Position numbers and translations under genes: made by a program
In this document: one piece after another, positions 1-8,281 of the stretch
How positions within the stretch are numbered: the first letter of the stretch is position 1
How the letters are laid out: each line of letters opens with the position of its first letter
The notes under the pieces: generated by a model
Told to the model about the DNA's origin: nothing
The model's database searches: none
What the model saw: only the letters and a program-made list of their open reading frames with translations
DNA from: Asanoa hainanensis
Lineage (GTDB): Bacteria; Actinomycetota; Actinomycetes; Mycobacteriales; Micromonosporaceae
Assembly (NCBI RefSeq): GCF_900188485.1
Contig: NZ_FZPH01000006.1
Span: 1 to 64,000 of the forward strand
Length of the DNA: 64,000 bases
Direction: 5' to 3'

Positions 1-1
1 G

Positions 2-454
2 CCGCGGCGGTTGCAGGAGCTGCGGCTGGCGATCTCGGAGGCCAACAGCTCGCTGCTGCAGACGCTGGGCCGCTCGCCGACGGTGGCGGACGTCGCCGCG
101 CACCTCAAGATCTCCGAGGAAGAGGTCCTGGAGGGCCTGGAGGGCGCCCGGGCGTACAACGCGGTGTCGCTCTCGACGCCGACGGGCGACAGTGAGCGGG
201 GCACGGAGCTCGGCGACCTGCTCGGGTCGGAGGACACCTCGTTCGAGCTGGCCGAGCTGCGCGTGGCGCTCGGGCCCGCGCTGGCGACGCTGGACGAGCG
301 CGAGCAGAAGATTTTGACGCTGCGCTTCTACGGCAACCTGACCCAGTCGCAGATCGCCGACCAGATCGGCGTCTCCCAGATGCACGTCTCCCGACTGCTG
401 GGGCGCGCCCTGACGAAACTGCGCGGCGAGCTGACCGAGAGCAGCTTCAGCTGA
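2..454 (+). CDS. SigB/SigF-family RNA polymerase sigma factor, C-terminal part
   Basis: The 5' end lies outside the window; about 150 C-terminal residues are visible. They read as sigma-70 region 3 (around SPTVADVAAHL) followed by region 4, whose helix-turn-helix (QIADQIGVSQMHVSRLL) binds the -35 element. The preceding LTLRFYGNLTQ segment is typical of group 3 sigma factors of the SigB/SigF/SigG type, which direct stress or developmental genes and are usually controlled by anti-sigma factors; no such partner is in view. The stop codon overlaps the convergent AfsR-like gene by 8 bp, so the two transcripts must be antisense at their ends. Family assignment is firm; the exact sigma type is not. 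Confidence 0.9.
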   Translation, partial: PRRLQELRLAISEANSSLLQTLGRSPTVADVAAHLKISEEEVLEGLEGARAYNAVSLSTPTGDSERGTELGDLLGSEDTSFELAELRVALGPALATLDEREQKILTLRFYGNLTQSQIADQIGVSQMHVSRLLGRALTKLRGELTESSFS

Positions 455-3413
455 GCGCTTCGAGCCGCCAGGCCACCTCGTGTCGGTCGGGTGACTCGGA
501 CTGGTCGAACAGGGCCAGGGCCAGCTTCAGCAACTGCCAGGCCCGATCCGGGTGGTCGTCGGTCAGGCAGATCGCCATCCCGAGGGCAGCTCGGGCGCGC
601 TCCCGCACGTATCCGATGGCGGCGGCCAACTGTGCCGCCTGCTCGTACGCCTCGAGCGCGCCCGGCTTCCCCGCGGCGATCAGCGTTTCGGCGAGGTCGC
701 TGAGGGCCGTTGCCCGCACGTGGTTGGTCCGGGTCGAGCTGGACGCGTCCAACGCCAGTCGGTGGTGCCGCTCGGCCTGGTCGTACCACCCGAGGCCCCG
801 ATAGGCACTGCCCAGGTCGTTGAGCACGTCCGCGGCGTCGAAGTTCCGCTGTCGCTGGTGCAGCGCCAGGCAGCTGCGCAGGATCCGGCGGGCCGGCTCG
901 AACTGGCCGAGGCGGAGTCGGGTTGCCCCGAGCGCGGCCAGCGCGGTGAGCACTCTGCGCACGTCGGTCGCCTGGCGGGCGACGAACAACGCGGTCCGGC
1001 CGGTGCGCAGGGCCGCTTCCGTGTGGCCAAGCTGCGCGTAGCACATCCCCAGAATCGTCAGCCAGCTCGACGTCATGTCCGGGGCGGGGTCCTGCGCGAT
1101 GGCGTCTTCCAACATGCGAGCCGCGGCCGAGACCCGCCCCTGCACCAGGAACACCGTCGCCAGGTTGCTTCGACTGACGTAGAAGCCGCTCTGATCGCCG
1201 ATGGCGCGCCGGATGTCGATGGCCTCCAGCAGGTGGCGCTCCGCCAACGCCACCTCGCCCATGGTGAAGTGCCCGGACGCCAGGTAGTTGTGGGCGGCGG
1301 CGGCCAGGCCGTCGTTGCCCAACGTCCGGGCGGCCTCCAGCGCGACCGTCTGGGTCTCCACGATCTCTTCGAGCGCGCTGTTGTTGAAGAGGTGTCGCCA
1401 GATCGCCGTCGCCAGCTGTGCGCCGCGTTGGTGGTGACCTGACGCCGAAGCCGAACGGATCAAGCTGAGCAGGTTCGCGTGCTCGGCGGCGAACCAACCG
1501 GGACCCGGGCTGCCCGGCGTTAGCTCGGGGCGAAGGGTCGGCGCCTGCTCGAAGTGGCGGAGAACCACCCCGGAAGCCTCGCCCGGAGCCAGGCTCAGCG
1601 CCGCCGCGGCCGCGTAGTAGTCGTAGCAGTTGGTCGTCCAACCCGCCCGGACCTCGGCGGCGTCGATCGCGCTCGCCAGGCTGGCCGCGAAGCTCTTCAT
1701 CAGGTCGTGCAGTCGGTAGCGCTCCACGTCGTGTTCGACCAGCAGGTTCGCGTCGGCCAGCGCGTCGAGGTCCTGCTGGGTGCGCTCCACGGCACCGCCC
1801 GTCGCGGCGGCGATCGACTGCGCCGACACGTCGTCGAGTGGCAGCGCGCCGATCGCGCGGAACGCGGTCTGCGCGCCAACGGTCAGCCGCTCGTACGAGG
1901 TGCTGAACGCGGCGGTCACCGTGCGGTCCTCGGCGGACAGGTACGCCAGCACCGCGCCCTCACCCAGCCGCTTCGCGAGGTCGGCGAGGGTCCAGGCGGT
2001 GCGGCGGCGCACCCGGGCGCCGGCCAACCGCAACGCCAACGGATGGCGACCGCAGAGTTCGACGATCCGGGCAGCCGCCTCGGGCTCGGCGTCGACCCGT
2101 TCCCGGCCGACGATCGCGGCCAGCAGCGCGACGCCCTCACCACCGCTGAGCACCGGCAACGACTCGGACCACGTGCCGGTCGTGTCGGTCAGCCGCCCCC
2201 GGCTGGTCACGATGACGAGGCTGCCGGGAGCGTCGGGCAGCAGCTGGGCGATCTGCTCCGAGCTCGCGGCGTTGTCGAGCACCACCACGCAGCGCCGGCG
2301 CGCGAGCTCGCCCCGCCACACCGCGGCCCGCCCGTCCGCGCCCGGCGGCCGGGCCGCGGCCGGATAACCGAGCTGGTCGAGCAGGATGCCCAGGGCCACG
2401 CTCGTCTTGCGGGCGGATCCCTCGGCGTGGCCCCGCAGGTCGACGAAGAGCTGACCGTCGGGATAGCGGTCCTTGACCAGGCGGGCCGTGTGTACGGCCA
2501 GGGTGGTCTTCCCGATCCCGGGCATCCCGTCGATCATCCAGACCAGGCTCTCGTCGGCCTCGGCCAGCTTGTCGACGGACGCGGTCAACCGCTCCACGAC
2601 GTCGTCGCGGCCGATGAATCCGTGCGGTGGCCGGGGAAGCCACGACCTCGGTGCCGGCCGCTCGGGCTCGACCTCGCCCGCGTCCCGCAGGATGTGCCGC
2701 TCGAGGTCGAGGAACTTCTGCGACGGATCCAGGCCCTGGTGCTCGCGCAGGTGGGCCCGGACCGCTCTCCCCACGGCGAGCGCCTCGGTGCGCCGGTCCG
2801 TGCGGTGCAGGGCGAGCATCAGCAACGCGGCCGGGCGCTCCCGCTCCGGATGGGTGGCGACGATCTCGCGCAGCACCGGGATCTGCTCGTCGGGGAATCC
2901 GATGTGGATGCGCGCCTCGGCCAGCCGCTCGGTCGCATCCAGCCGCTGTTCCTCCAGCGCCGCCCGAGCCGGGCCGGCGAAGGCCGCGACGACGTCGGCC
3001 AGGGCGCTGCCCCGCCACAGCGCCACGGCCTCGCCCAGCTTGCGGGAGGCGGCCGTCCAACTGCCACGGTCGGCGGCGTCGGCCGCCTCCGACACCCGGC
3101 GGCGGAACACCTGGTAGTCGAGCTGTTCCGCGGTGCTGACCAACAGGTAGCCACCGGTCGTGGTCACGATCGCCTCGGGATGGCCGGCAGCGAGCAACAC
3201 CTTGCGGATCGCGGCCACGTCGTTCTGGATCTGGCTGCGCGCGGTCGACGGCGGAAGCGCACCCCAGATCGCCTCGACCAACTCCGTGACCGTCACGGCA
3301 CGGTTCGGCGCGAGCAGCAGGTAGGCCAGCACCGCGCGGCGCCGGGGACGATCGAGGCGAACCCACCCTTGCCCGGCGCGAATATCGAGCGTGCCGAGCA
3401 CCCGAAAGCGCAT
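447..3413 (-). CDS. AfsR/SARP-family transcriptional regulator with NB-ARC and TPR domains
   Basis: A 988-residue regulator. Residues 1-95 form an OmpR-like winged helix, about 95-245 the bacterial transcriptional activation domain (BTAD), and about 265-560 an NB-ARC ATPase with Walker A GMPGIGKTT near residue 300 and a Walker B-like VVVLDNA. The remainder is helical TPR-like repeats. This is the AfsR layout, known for ATP-dependent activation of secondary-metabolite genes in Streptomyces, but no biosynthetic cluster lies nearby and the target is unknown. The open frame extends further upstream, but the ATG at 3413 begins the conserved MRFRVLGTLDI segment and follows a good GAGGAA ribosome site. 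It is separated from the upstream gene by a strong hairpin, so it probably has its own promoter. Confidence 0.9.
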   Translation of the reverse strand: MRFRVLGTLDIRAGQGWVRLDRPRRRAVLAYLLLAPNRAVTVTELVEAIWGALPPSTARSQIQNDVAAIRKVLLAAGHPEAIVTTTGGYLLVSTAEQLDYQVFRRRVSEAADAADRGSWTAASRKLGEAVALWRGSALADVVAAFAGPARAALEEQRLDATERLAEARIHIGFPDEQIPVLREIVATHPERERPAALLMLALHRTDRRTEALAVGRAVRAHLREHQGLDPSQKFLDLERHILRDAGEVEPERPAPRSWLPRPPHGFIGRDDVVERLTASVDKLAEADESLVWMIDGMPGIGKTTLAVHTARLVKDRYPDGQLFVDLRGHAEGSARKTSVALGILLDQLGYPAAARPPGADGRAAVWRGELARRRCVVVLDNAASSEQIAQLLPDAPGSLVIVTSRGRLTDTTGTWSESLPVLSGGEGVALLAAIVGRERVDAEPEAAARIVELCGRHPLALRLAGARVRRRTAWTLADLAKRLGEGAVLAYLSAEDRTVTAAFSTSYERLTVGAQTAFRAIGALPLDDVSAQSIAAATGGAVERTQQDLDALADANLLVEHDVERYRLHDLMKSFAASLASAIDAAEVRAGWTTNCYDYYAAAAALSLAPGEASGVVLRHFEQAPTLRPELTPGSPGPGWFAAEHANLLSLIRSASASGHHQRGAQLATAIWRHLFNNSALEEIVETQTVALEAARTLGNDGLAAAAHNYLASGHFTMGEVALAERHLLEAIDIRRAIGDQSGFYVSRSNLATVFLVQGRVSAAARMLEDAIAQDPAPDMTSSWLTILGMCYAQLGHTEAALRTGRTALFVARQATDVRRVLTALAALGATRLRLGQFEPARRILRSCLALHQRQRNFDAADVLNDLGSAYRGLGWYDQAERHHRLALDASSSTRTNHVRATALSDLAETLIAAGKPGALEAYEQAAQLAAAIGYVRERARAALGMAICLTDDHPDRAWQLLKLALALFDQSESPDRHEVAWRLEALS

Positions 3414-3448
3414 CTGTTCCTCACGCGTCGCGATCGCCCAAGCGTAGA

Positions 3449-3483
3449 GGACTGCCCGCGACCATGCGGGTCGCGGGCAGTCC
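3449..3483. terminator. Perfect 15-bp stem hairpin between two leftward genes
   Basis: GGACTGCCCGCGACC, loop ATGCG, then the exact complement. It lies just after the stop of the unknown gene at 3490 and before the AfsR-like gene, and probably ends transcription of the former. No T-run follows, which is usual in GC-rich actinobacteria. Confidence 0.7.
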
Positions 3484-3489
3484 CACCCG

Positions 3490-4422
3490 TCAGGCGGTCG
3501 GGCCGGTGAGCAGGTCGTGCATCTCGCGTACGACCGTGTCGGCGTCGATCTCGCCGCTGGCGTGCTTGTCGAGCAGGGTGCGCAGCCGACCGTCCAGGGA
3601 CACGTCGGCGGCGACCTCCTTGATCGTGGCGAGGGTGGCGTCCTGGTCGGCGTCGATGCGCTTGAAGTCGTCCTGGAGCCGCCGCTCCACGTCGGGTGCG
3701 ACGGACGCCACGGCCCGGCTGACGGCCTCCAGCTTGAGCGCCAGCGCCTCGAGCCGCGTGGTGGCGCCGATGGGTGCCTTCTTCGTCGGGCCACCGGCGA
3801 CGGCGGGCCGGCCCGCGGCCAGGCCTTCCACTCGCCAGATCAACGCGTCCCAGTCTTGTTGCTTCACGGTTGCCATGAAATCGCCCTCTTCGGAGATCGC
3901 CTGGTTGATCAGGCGCAGCAGGAGTTTCCGGTAGGCGCCGGCGCGGCGGCCTTCACTGTCGCGGAAGAAGCTGGTGTGGGTGTGCGTCCGATGGTTGGAA
4001 TCGCCGCCGCTCCTGATCTTCAGGACGTCGAAGGTCTTTACCTCGTCCCCATCGGGCGTATAGATGATTTCCCGGATGTCCTCCGTGCCCGGCACCTTGG
4101 CCTTGAGCGCCGCGACGTAGAGGTGGTTGAACCGCAGGAACGCCCGCTGCGCCCGCTTCTTGGCGGCCGTGTCGTTGGCCGCCTCGAAGCGCCACTCGTT
4201 GCCGAGGTCGAACGCGCTGGCCGCGTTGGTCGCGTGCTTGTCCCGGTTCGACTGGGTCAGCGAGTAGGCGTCGTCACGCAGTTGGTTCTTGCCGAGGTGG
4301 TAGCTGGTGCCGCCATCGGCGTGGTCGGTGTCGCCCAGGATGCCCAGGGCGTTGAACGGGATGTGGATCAGAGCTTTCACGTCGCGCTGAACCTCGACCA
4401 GATCAGCGGGATTGAACGTCAC
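3490..4422 (-). CDS. Conserved hypothetical protein, about 310 residues
   Basis: I do not recognise the family. The protein is soluble, without signal peptide or membrane segment. Residues 1-160 are rich in Asp, His and Arg (LGILGDTDHADGG, HTHTSFFRD), followed by a Gly/Ala linker near residues 200-215 and a charged C-terminal helical part (RLEALALKLEAVSRAVAS, then RLRTLLDKHASGEIDADTVVREM) that may form a coiled coil. The GTG at 4422 is chosen because a near-perfect GGGAGGAGG ribosome site sits 8 bases upstream; the open frame runs 10 codons further. The N-terminal half with a C-terminal coiled helix is reminiscent of phage-type lysin or tail-associated proteins of actinomycetes, but this is only an impression and no phage genes adjoin. 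Confidence 0.7.
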   Translation of the reverse strand: MTFNPADLVEVQRDVKALIHIPFNALGILGDTDHADGGTSYHLGKNQLRDDAYSLTQSNRDKHATNAASAFDLGNEWRFEAANDTAAKKRAQRAFLRFNHLYVAALKAKVPGTEDIREIIYTPDGDEVKTFDVLKIRSGGDSNHRTHTHTSFFRDSEGRRAGAYRKLLLRLINQAISEEGDFMATVKQQDWDALIWRVEGLAAGRPAVAGGPTKKAPIGATTRLEALALKLEAVSRAVASVAPDVERRLQDDFKRIDADQDATLATIKEVAADVSLDGRLRTLLDKHASGEIDADTVVREMHDLLTGPTA

Positions 4423-4543
4423 GTCGAGTACCTCCTCCCGGTGCGAACGCAAGCGTAGGACCGGGCATCCCGCCGACGGGACCGTCGATCAGCCGCATTC
4501 GCAGCGTCGCGCGCCCGACAACGGCCGCTGATCAGGCCTTTCT

Positions 4544-4571
4544 GGACCGGTCGCGTATCACCGACCGGTCC
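4544..4571. terminator. 10-bp stem hairpin downstream of the alpha/beta hydrolase gene
   Basis: GGACCGGTCG, loop CGTATCAC, CGACCGGTCC. It lies 18 bp past the stop of the leftward hydrolase gene, in the 166-bp gap before the next gene, and is a likely intrinsic terminator. Confidence 0.6.
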
Positions 4572-4588
4572 GGCACCTCCGTACTCCG

Positions 4589-5503
4589 TCAACGATCGCG
4601 GTACAGGTTCTCGGTGAAGAAGGCGGCTAGTTCCATGGCGGCCTGCGGGACGTACCGGTCGTAGAGGTCGACGTGGCTGGCGCCCTCGATCCAGTGGAGG
4701 CGTTTGGGCCCGCCGGCGTTCTCGAACGCGTGCTGGCTCATCCACGCGGTGACCGCGCGGGTGCCGACCACCATGAGCAGGGGGCGGGGCGCGATGAGCC
4801 CGATGTGCGTGAACGGGTCGAACGTCGCGATCCGGTCGATGCTGGAGACGGTGAACTGTTTCGCCGAGGCTGGGTGCTGTGCCCGATCAGTGCGGTAGTA
4901 CTCCCAGCCGTCGAAGACGTGCTGGCCCGCCGAACGGGCCTCCTCCTCGGTCGCCGGGAAGAGGTCGAACATGCGCGGCGCCGCGCCCGCCGCCTCCGCC
5001 GTCCGCGCCTCGGCGGCCGCGTCCAGCAGGGCCTGCAGCACCGCCGGATCCTGTGTGCCGTCGGCGCCGACGCGGAACTGCCGGCCGATGTCGGCGGCGC
5101 TGACGGTCGCGACCGCCCGGATCCGGTGGTCGGCCGCGGCCGCCGGGATGACGTACCCGCCGGACGCGCAGATCCCGAGCGCGCCGATGCGCTCGCGGTC
5201 GACCTCGGCGCGGGTGGTGAGGTACGACACGGCGGCCTTCAGGTCCTCGATCCGCTGGGCCGGATCCTCGAGCCCGCGCGGCTCGCCGCCGCTGGCACCC
5301 TGGTGGGCGGCGTCGAAGGTCAGCGCGACGAACCCGGCCTCGGCCAGCCGTACGGCGTACGCGCCGGCCGCCTGTTCCTTCACCCCGCTCGCGGGGTGCC
5401 CCACGACGATTCCCGCGCGGGGCCTGCCGGTGTCGCCGGAGGGTGTGTAAAGGTGTCCGGCGAGAGTGATGCCGGCGCTCTGGAAGGTCACATCGGTTCT
5501 CAT
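4589..5503 (-). CDS. Alpha/beta hydrolase (dienelactone hydrolase/YcjY-like)
   Basis: A 304-residue alpha/beta hydrolase. The oxyanion region VVGHPASG is followed by the nucleophile elbow GICASGGY, where Ser is the expected nucleophile. The conserved late strand PRPLLMVVGTRAVT and the terminal His in GASHVDLYDRY complete a Ser-Asp-His arrangement. The family includes esterases and dienelactone hydrolase relatives; the substrate cannot be deduced. No signal peptide is seen, so the enzyme is cytosolic. It is divergently transcribed from an MmyB-type regulator 104 bp away, a common pairing in actinobacteria in which the regulator controls a neighbouring oxidoreductase or hydrolase. ATG 5503 is kept as the start. 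Confidence 0.85.
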   Translation of the reverse strand: MRTDVTFQSAGITLAGHLYTPSGDTGRPRAGIVVGHPASGVKEQAAGAYAVRLAEAGFVALTFDAAHQGASGGEPRGLEDPAQRIEDLKAAVSYLTTRAEVDRERIGALGICASGGYVIPAAAADHRIRAVATVSAADIGRQFRVGADGTQDPAVLQALLDAAAEARTAEAAGAAPRMFDLFPATEEEARSAGQHVFDGWEYYRTDRAQHPASAKQFTVSSIDRIATFDPFTHIGLIAPRPLLMVVGTRAVTAWMSQHAFENAGGPKRLHWIEGASHVDLYDRYVPQAAMELAAFFTENLYRDR

Positions 5504-5553
5504 GGGTCGAGCGTCCGTCGCGGCACGCGAACCGTGCAGAGGCGAGTTCCAGC

Positions 5554-5577
5554 CTGGGAAGAATCCTTCCCTCCCAG
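5554..5577. promoter_or_regulatory. Nested inverted repeats between hydrolase and MmyB-type regulator
   Basis: GGGAAG-AATC-CTTCCC at 5556-5571 lies inside an outer pair CTGGGA/TCCCAG (5554-5577). The position in the divergent intergenic space, 31 bp before the regulator start, makes it a candidate operator for the regulator. This is inference from symmetry and position only. Confidence 0.4.
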
Positions 5578-5607
5578 CACCGGGACGGGCCGAGCAACAC
5601 TTGTCGC

Positions 5608-6498
5608 ATGCCCGAGATGCGCCGCTCCGAGCTCGGGGCGTTCCTCAAGGCCCGCCGTGCGGACCTCCGACCCGCGATGGTGGGACTGTCGGAGGACGGC
5701 ACGCCGCGCCGGGTGCCCGGGTTGCGGCGGGACGAGGTGGCCCGGTTGGCCTCGGTCAGCGTCGACTACTACACCCGGCTCGAACAGGGCCGGCTGCCGG
5801 CGTCCGCGACCGTCCTCGGATCGCTGTCCCGCGCGCTGCGGCTGGACGAGGCTCAGCGGGCCTACCTCTACGACCTGGCCGGCAAGCCGATGCCGAGCCG
5901 ACCGCACCGGCCCGAGCAGCGCGTGCGTCCCGCGATGCAACGCCTGCTCGACCGGCTCGACCAGGCCCCGGCCATGGTGCTGGGCCGATACAACGACATC
6001 CTCGCCTGGAACGCGGCCGCGGCCGCCCTCTACGAGGACTTCGCCCGGCTGACGCCCGCCGAGCGCAACTACACGCGGCTGGTGTTCCTCAGCCCGACCT
6101 TCCAGGCGCTGCACGTCGACTGGGAGGACGCCGCCCGGGTGGGCGCCGCGACGCTGCGGATGGAGGCGGCCCGCGACCCCGACGACCCGCGCCTCGCGGA
6201 CCTGGTCGACGAGCTGTCCCGGCGCAGCGCCGAGTTCCGGCAGTGGTGGTCGGGCTGGGTCGTCTCGACCGCCAGCTATGGCACCAAACGGTTCCGGCAT
6301 CCGCTCGTCGGCCCGCTGACCCTCGACTGTGACACCTGGGCCAACCCGGACGATCCCGAGCAGCGGCTCGTCGTGCTCACCGCCGAGGCGGGCAGCCCGT
6401 CCGACGAAGCCCTGCGCATCCTGACGTCGTGGAACGCCGAGCTGATCACCCCGTCAGGCGGCCGACCGCGGCCAGGACCAGCGCCTCGGCTTCGGTGA
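5608..6498 (+). CDS. HTH regulator with MmyB-like ligand-binding domain
   Basis: A 296-residue protein. Residues 1-90 are an XRE-type helix-turn-helix with the diagnostic VPGLRRDEVARLASVS and YYTRLEQGR segments; residues about 105-270 are the PAS-like MmyB ligand-binding domain (VLGRYNDILAWN, NYTRLVFL, TKRFRHPLVGPLTLD). Proteins of this family in streptomycetes bind fatty acids or other small hydrophobic ligands and repress or activate an adjacent divergent gene, here the alpha/beta hydrolase. A second in-frame ATG lies at 5617. Its 3' end overlaps the convergent membrane-protein gene by 53 bp, a long overlap that leaves the last 17 residues (Pro/Arg-rich) unusual. Confidence 0.9.
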   Translation: MPEMRRSELGAFLKARRADLRPAMVGLSEDGTPRRVPGLRRDEVARLASVSVDYYTRLEQGRLPASATVLGSLSRALRLDEAQRAYLYDLAGKPMPSRPHRPEQRVRPAMQRLLDRLDQAPAMVLGRYNDILAWNAAAAALYEDFARLTPAERNYTRLVFLSPTFQALHVDWEDAARVGAATLRMEAARDPDDPRLADLVDELSRRSAEFRQWWSGWVVSTASYGTKRFRHPLVGPLTLDCDTWANPDDPEQRLVVLTAEAGSPSDEALRILTSWNAELITPSGGRPRPGPAPRLR

Positions 6499-7951
6499 CG
6501 AGCAGCGGCGGCGCCTTTCGGCGGCGGCGGACCGCCCAGGTGTGGTTGAGGTCGTCGACGAACCGTTGCCGCTCGACCAGGAACGCCAGCTCGGGGTCGG
6601 CGCGGGCCTGGTCCCACATGAGGTCTTCGGTCGCCGCCAGCAGCGCGCGGCCGAGGTAGGACCACGCCTTCGGCAGGTAGGCGACCTTCTCGACGCGTTC
6701 GGCCGCGCACGAGTAGAGGCAGGCGATGGCGTAGAGGGTGCGGGCGTCGCCGGCGGCCGTCGGTGGCTGGTCGCGTAGCTCCTCGGCGGCGACCGCGGTG
6801 GCCGCCAGATCGCCCGAGAGGATCGCGCACTTCAACCGGCGTACGCGCTGCCGCTCCCGTTCGTCGGCCAGCTCGGTGGCCGTGCTCGACCGCACGTTGT
6901 CACCCGGGTTGGTGACCAGCCGCTGCTCGGCCTCGGCCCAGCTCTCGCTCGCGTCGAGGAACGCCCGGCGGGCCTTGGTCTCTACGTTTTCCGCACGGTA
7001 GGCGAAGCCGAGCCGCTCCTGGACGGCCCCGCGGATCGCCGCCGGACGGTGGTAGGCGCGCAGCGCGAACCCGACCTGGTCGAGGTCGTCGAGCGCCTCG
7101 GCACCGAAGGCCAGCGTGTGCCCCGCGTATTCCTTCATCGCGTCGAGGGTCAGCGCAGCCGCCAGCATCCGTTGGAGCTCGAGCCGGGTGGCCAGCGAGC
7201 GGCGGCGGCTCAGCCACGGCACCCGGAGCCCACCGGCCGGCATCGCCCGCAGGCGGCGGGCGACCAGCCGCAGCGCGACCCAGTGTGCGGCGGGCTCGAT
7301 CAGCGCGACGAGCCGCTCCTGCCACGACTGTCCAGAAGGGTCGGTGCCGAGGGGTTCCCATAGCGTCGTCGCGGCGATCGGCGAGCCGTCGAGCTCGTGC
7401 AGCTCGATCGCGAGCCCGAGCCGCTGGTTGCCGGCGTCACCCCGCAGCAACGGTGCGGTCTGCACCAGGCAGCCGCGCGGGCTGGGCAGCGCGGAGCTGA
7501 GGGCGCCGAGGATGCCGTCGGCCTGGCCCGGTGCGACGGCCCGCAGGCCGTTGGCCACCGTCGCCATCGTGTCCTTGGCGGCCGACGTGATCGGCTCGGT
7601 GTCGTCGGTGATCGCGATCTCGGTCGGCAGTCGCTGCAGCCGCACGTCGCGCTGGAACACGTCGTCGACGATGCCCCGCGCGGCCGCCGCCTCGTCGGCG
7701 AGTGCCGCCTGGACCCGTTGCCGCAACCAGGGCGACAGCGTCAACGCCTCGCCCTCGCTGCCGGCGATCGCCGCCGGCAGCGGGGCGGTGTCGTTGATGA
7801 CCAACTGCTGCCGCAGCCGTTCGCGGATCGCCCGGGTCAGCCCGACCAGGATCACCACGACCGCCACGACCGCGGCGGCGGCCAGCGTCGCCTTGCTGAT
7901 CGTGTCGGCCAGCGCGCCGACCTCGTCGATGCTGAACGCGGCGGGGGTCAT
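6446..7951 (-). CDS. Unknown membrane-anchored protein with TPR-like helical C-terminal region
   Basis: A 501-residue protein that I cannot assign. A single membrane helix is visible at about residues 18-38 (TLAAAAVVAVVVILVGL), with the bulk of the protein probably cytosolic. The C-terminal half (about 300-470) is Ala- and Leu-rich helix pairs such as ARTLYAIACLYSCAAERV and KAWSYLGRALLA, resembling TPR repeats. The start at 7951 overlaps the stop of the 83-residue upstream gene as ATGA, so the two are translationally coupled. The pair is divergent from the papain-like protein at 8282, and the three may act together, but this rests on position only. The 3' end overlaps the convergent regulator by 53 bp. 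Confidence 0.7.
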   Translation of the reverse strand: MTPAAFSIDEVGALADTISKATLAAAAVVAVVVILVGLTRAIRERLRQQLVINDTAPLPAAIAGSEGEALTLSPWLRQRVQAALADEAAAARGIVDDVFQRDVRLQRLPTEIAITDDTEPITSAAKDTMATVANGLRAVAPGQADGILGALSSALPSPRGCLVQTAPLLRGDAGNQRLGLAIELHELDGSPIAATTLWEPLGTDPSGQSWQERLVALIEPAAHWVALRLVARRLRAMPAGGLRVPWLSRRRSLATRLELQRMLAAALTLDAMKEYAGHTLAFGAEALDDLDQVGFALRAYHRPAAIRGAVQERLGFAYRAENVETKARRAFLDASESWAEAEQRLVTNPGDNVRSSTATELADERERQRVRRLKCAILSGDLAATAVAAEELRDQPPTAAGDARTLYAIACLYSCAAERVEKVAYLPKAWSYLGRALLAATEDLMWDQARADPELAFLVERQRFVDDLNHTWAVRRRRKAPPLLVTEAEALVLAAVGRLTG

Positions 7952-8199
7952 CGGGTCGGGTCGTCCCCTTGCGGCTCGCCGTCGTCTGCGAAGGTCGGCC
8001 CGATCCAGCCGCGCTCCGGACGCTCCTCGGTCGCGCCGGGCCACTGCTCGGGCTGCTCGGGCTGTTCGGGCTGCTCCGCGGCCAGGCCCTCGCGGACCAA
8101 CCGGACGAGGGTCTCGTCGTCGACCTCGACGACGCTGCCGGCCGGATGGTTGATGCCGTCGCCGTCTGTCCACTCCTGATCGAGTCGTGCCCGCGCCAT
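7948..8199 (-). CDS. Small acidic protein with Glu-Gln-Pro repeats
   Basis: An 83-residue acidic protein without recognised family. The first 35 residues (DQEWTDGDGINHPAGSVVEVDDETLVRLVREG) read like a short beta-hairpin domain; then comes a perfect EQP tripeptide repeat (EQPEQPEQPEQ) and a disordered acidic tail. Its stop overlaps the start of the membrane-anchored protein gene by four bases (ATGA), indicating co-translation. It may be an adaptor or a head-fibre-like small domain for its partner; the function is unknown. Confidence 0.65.
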   Translation of the reverse strand: MARARLDQEWTDGDGINHPAGSVVEVDDETLVRLVREGLAAEQPEQPEQPEQWPGATEERPERGWIGPTFADDGEPQGDDPTR

Positions 8200-8281
8200 T
8201 GCATCTCCAATCGTCCCGGCTCAATCTAGAGAAAGCGCCGCCGCTGAGCGACCCCTGTGGACAACCGTCGAGGGAGGGAAG

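Noticed and set aside
1554-3509. Rightward open frame of 651 codons opposite the AfsR-like gene
   Set aside because: No domain content; the AfsR-like protein on the other strand has clear Walker and DNA-binding motifs.
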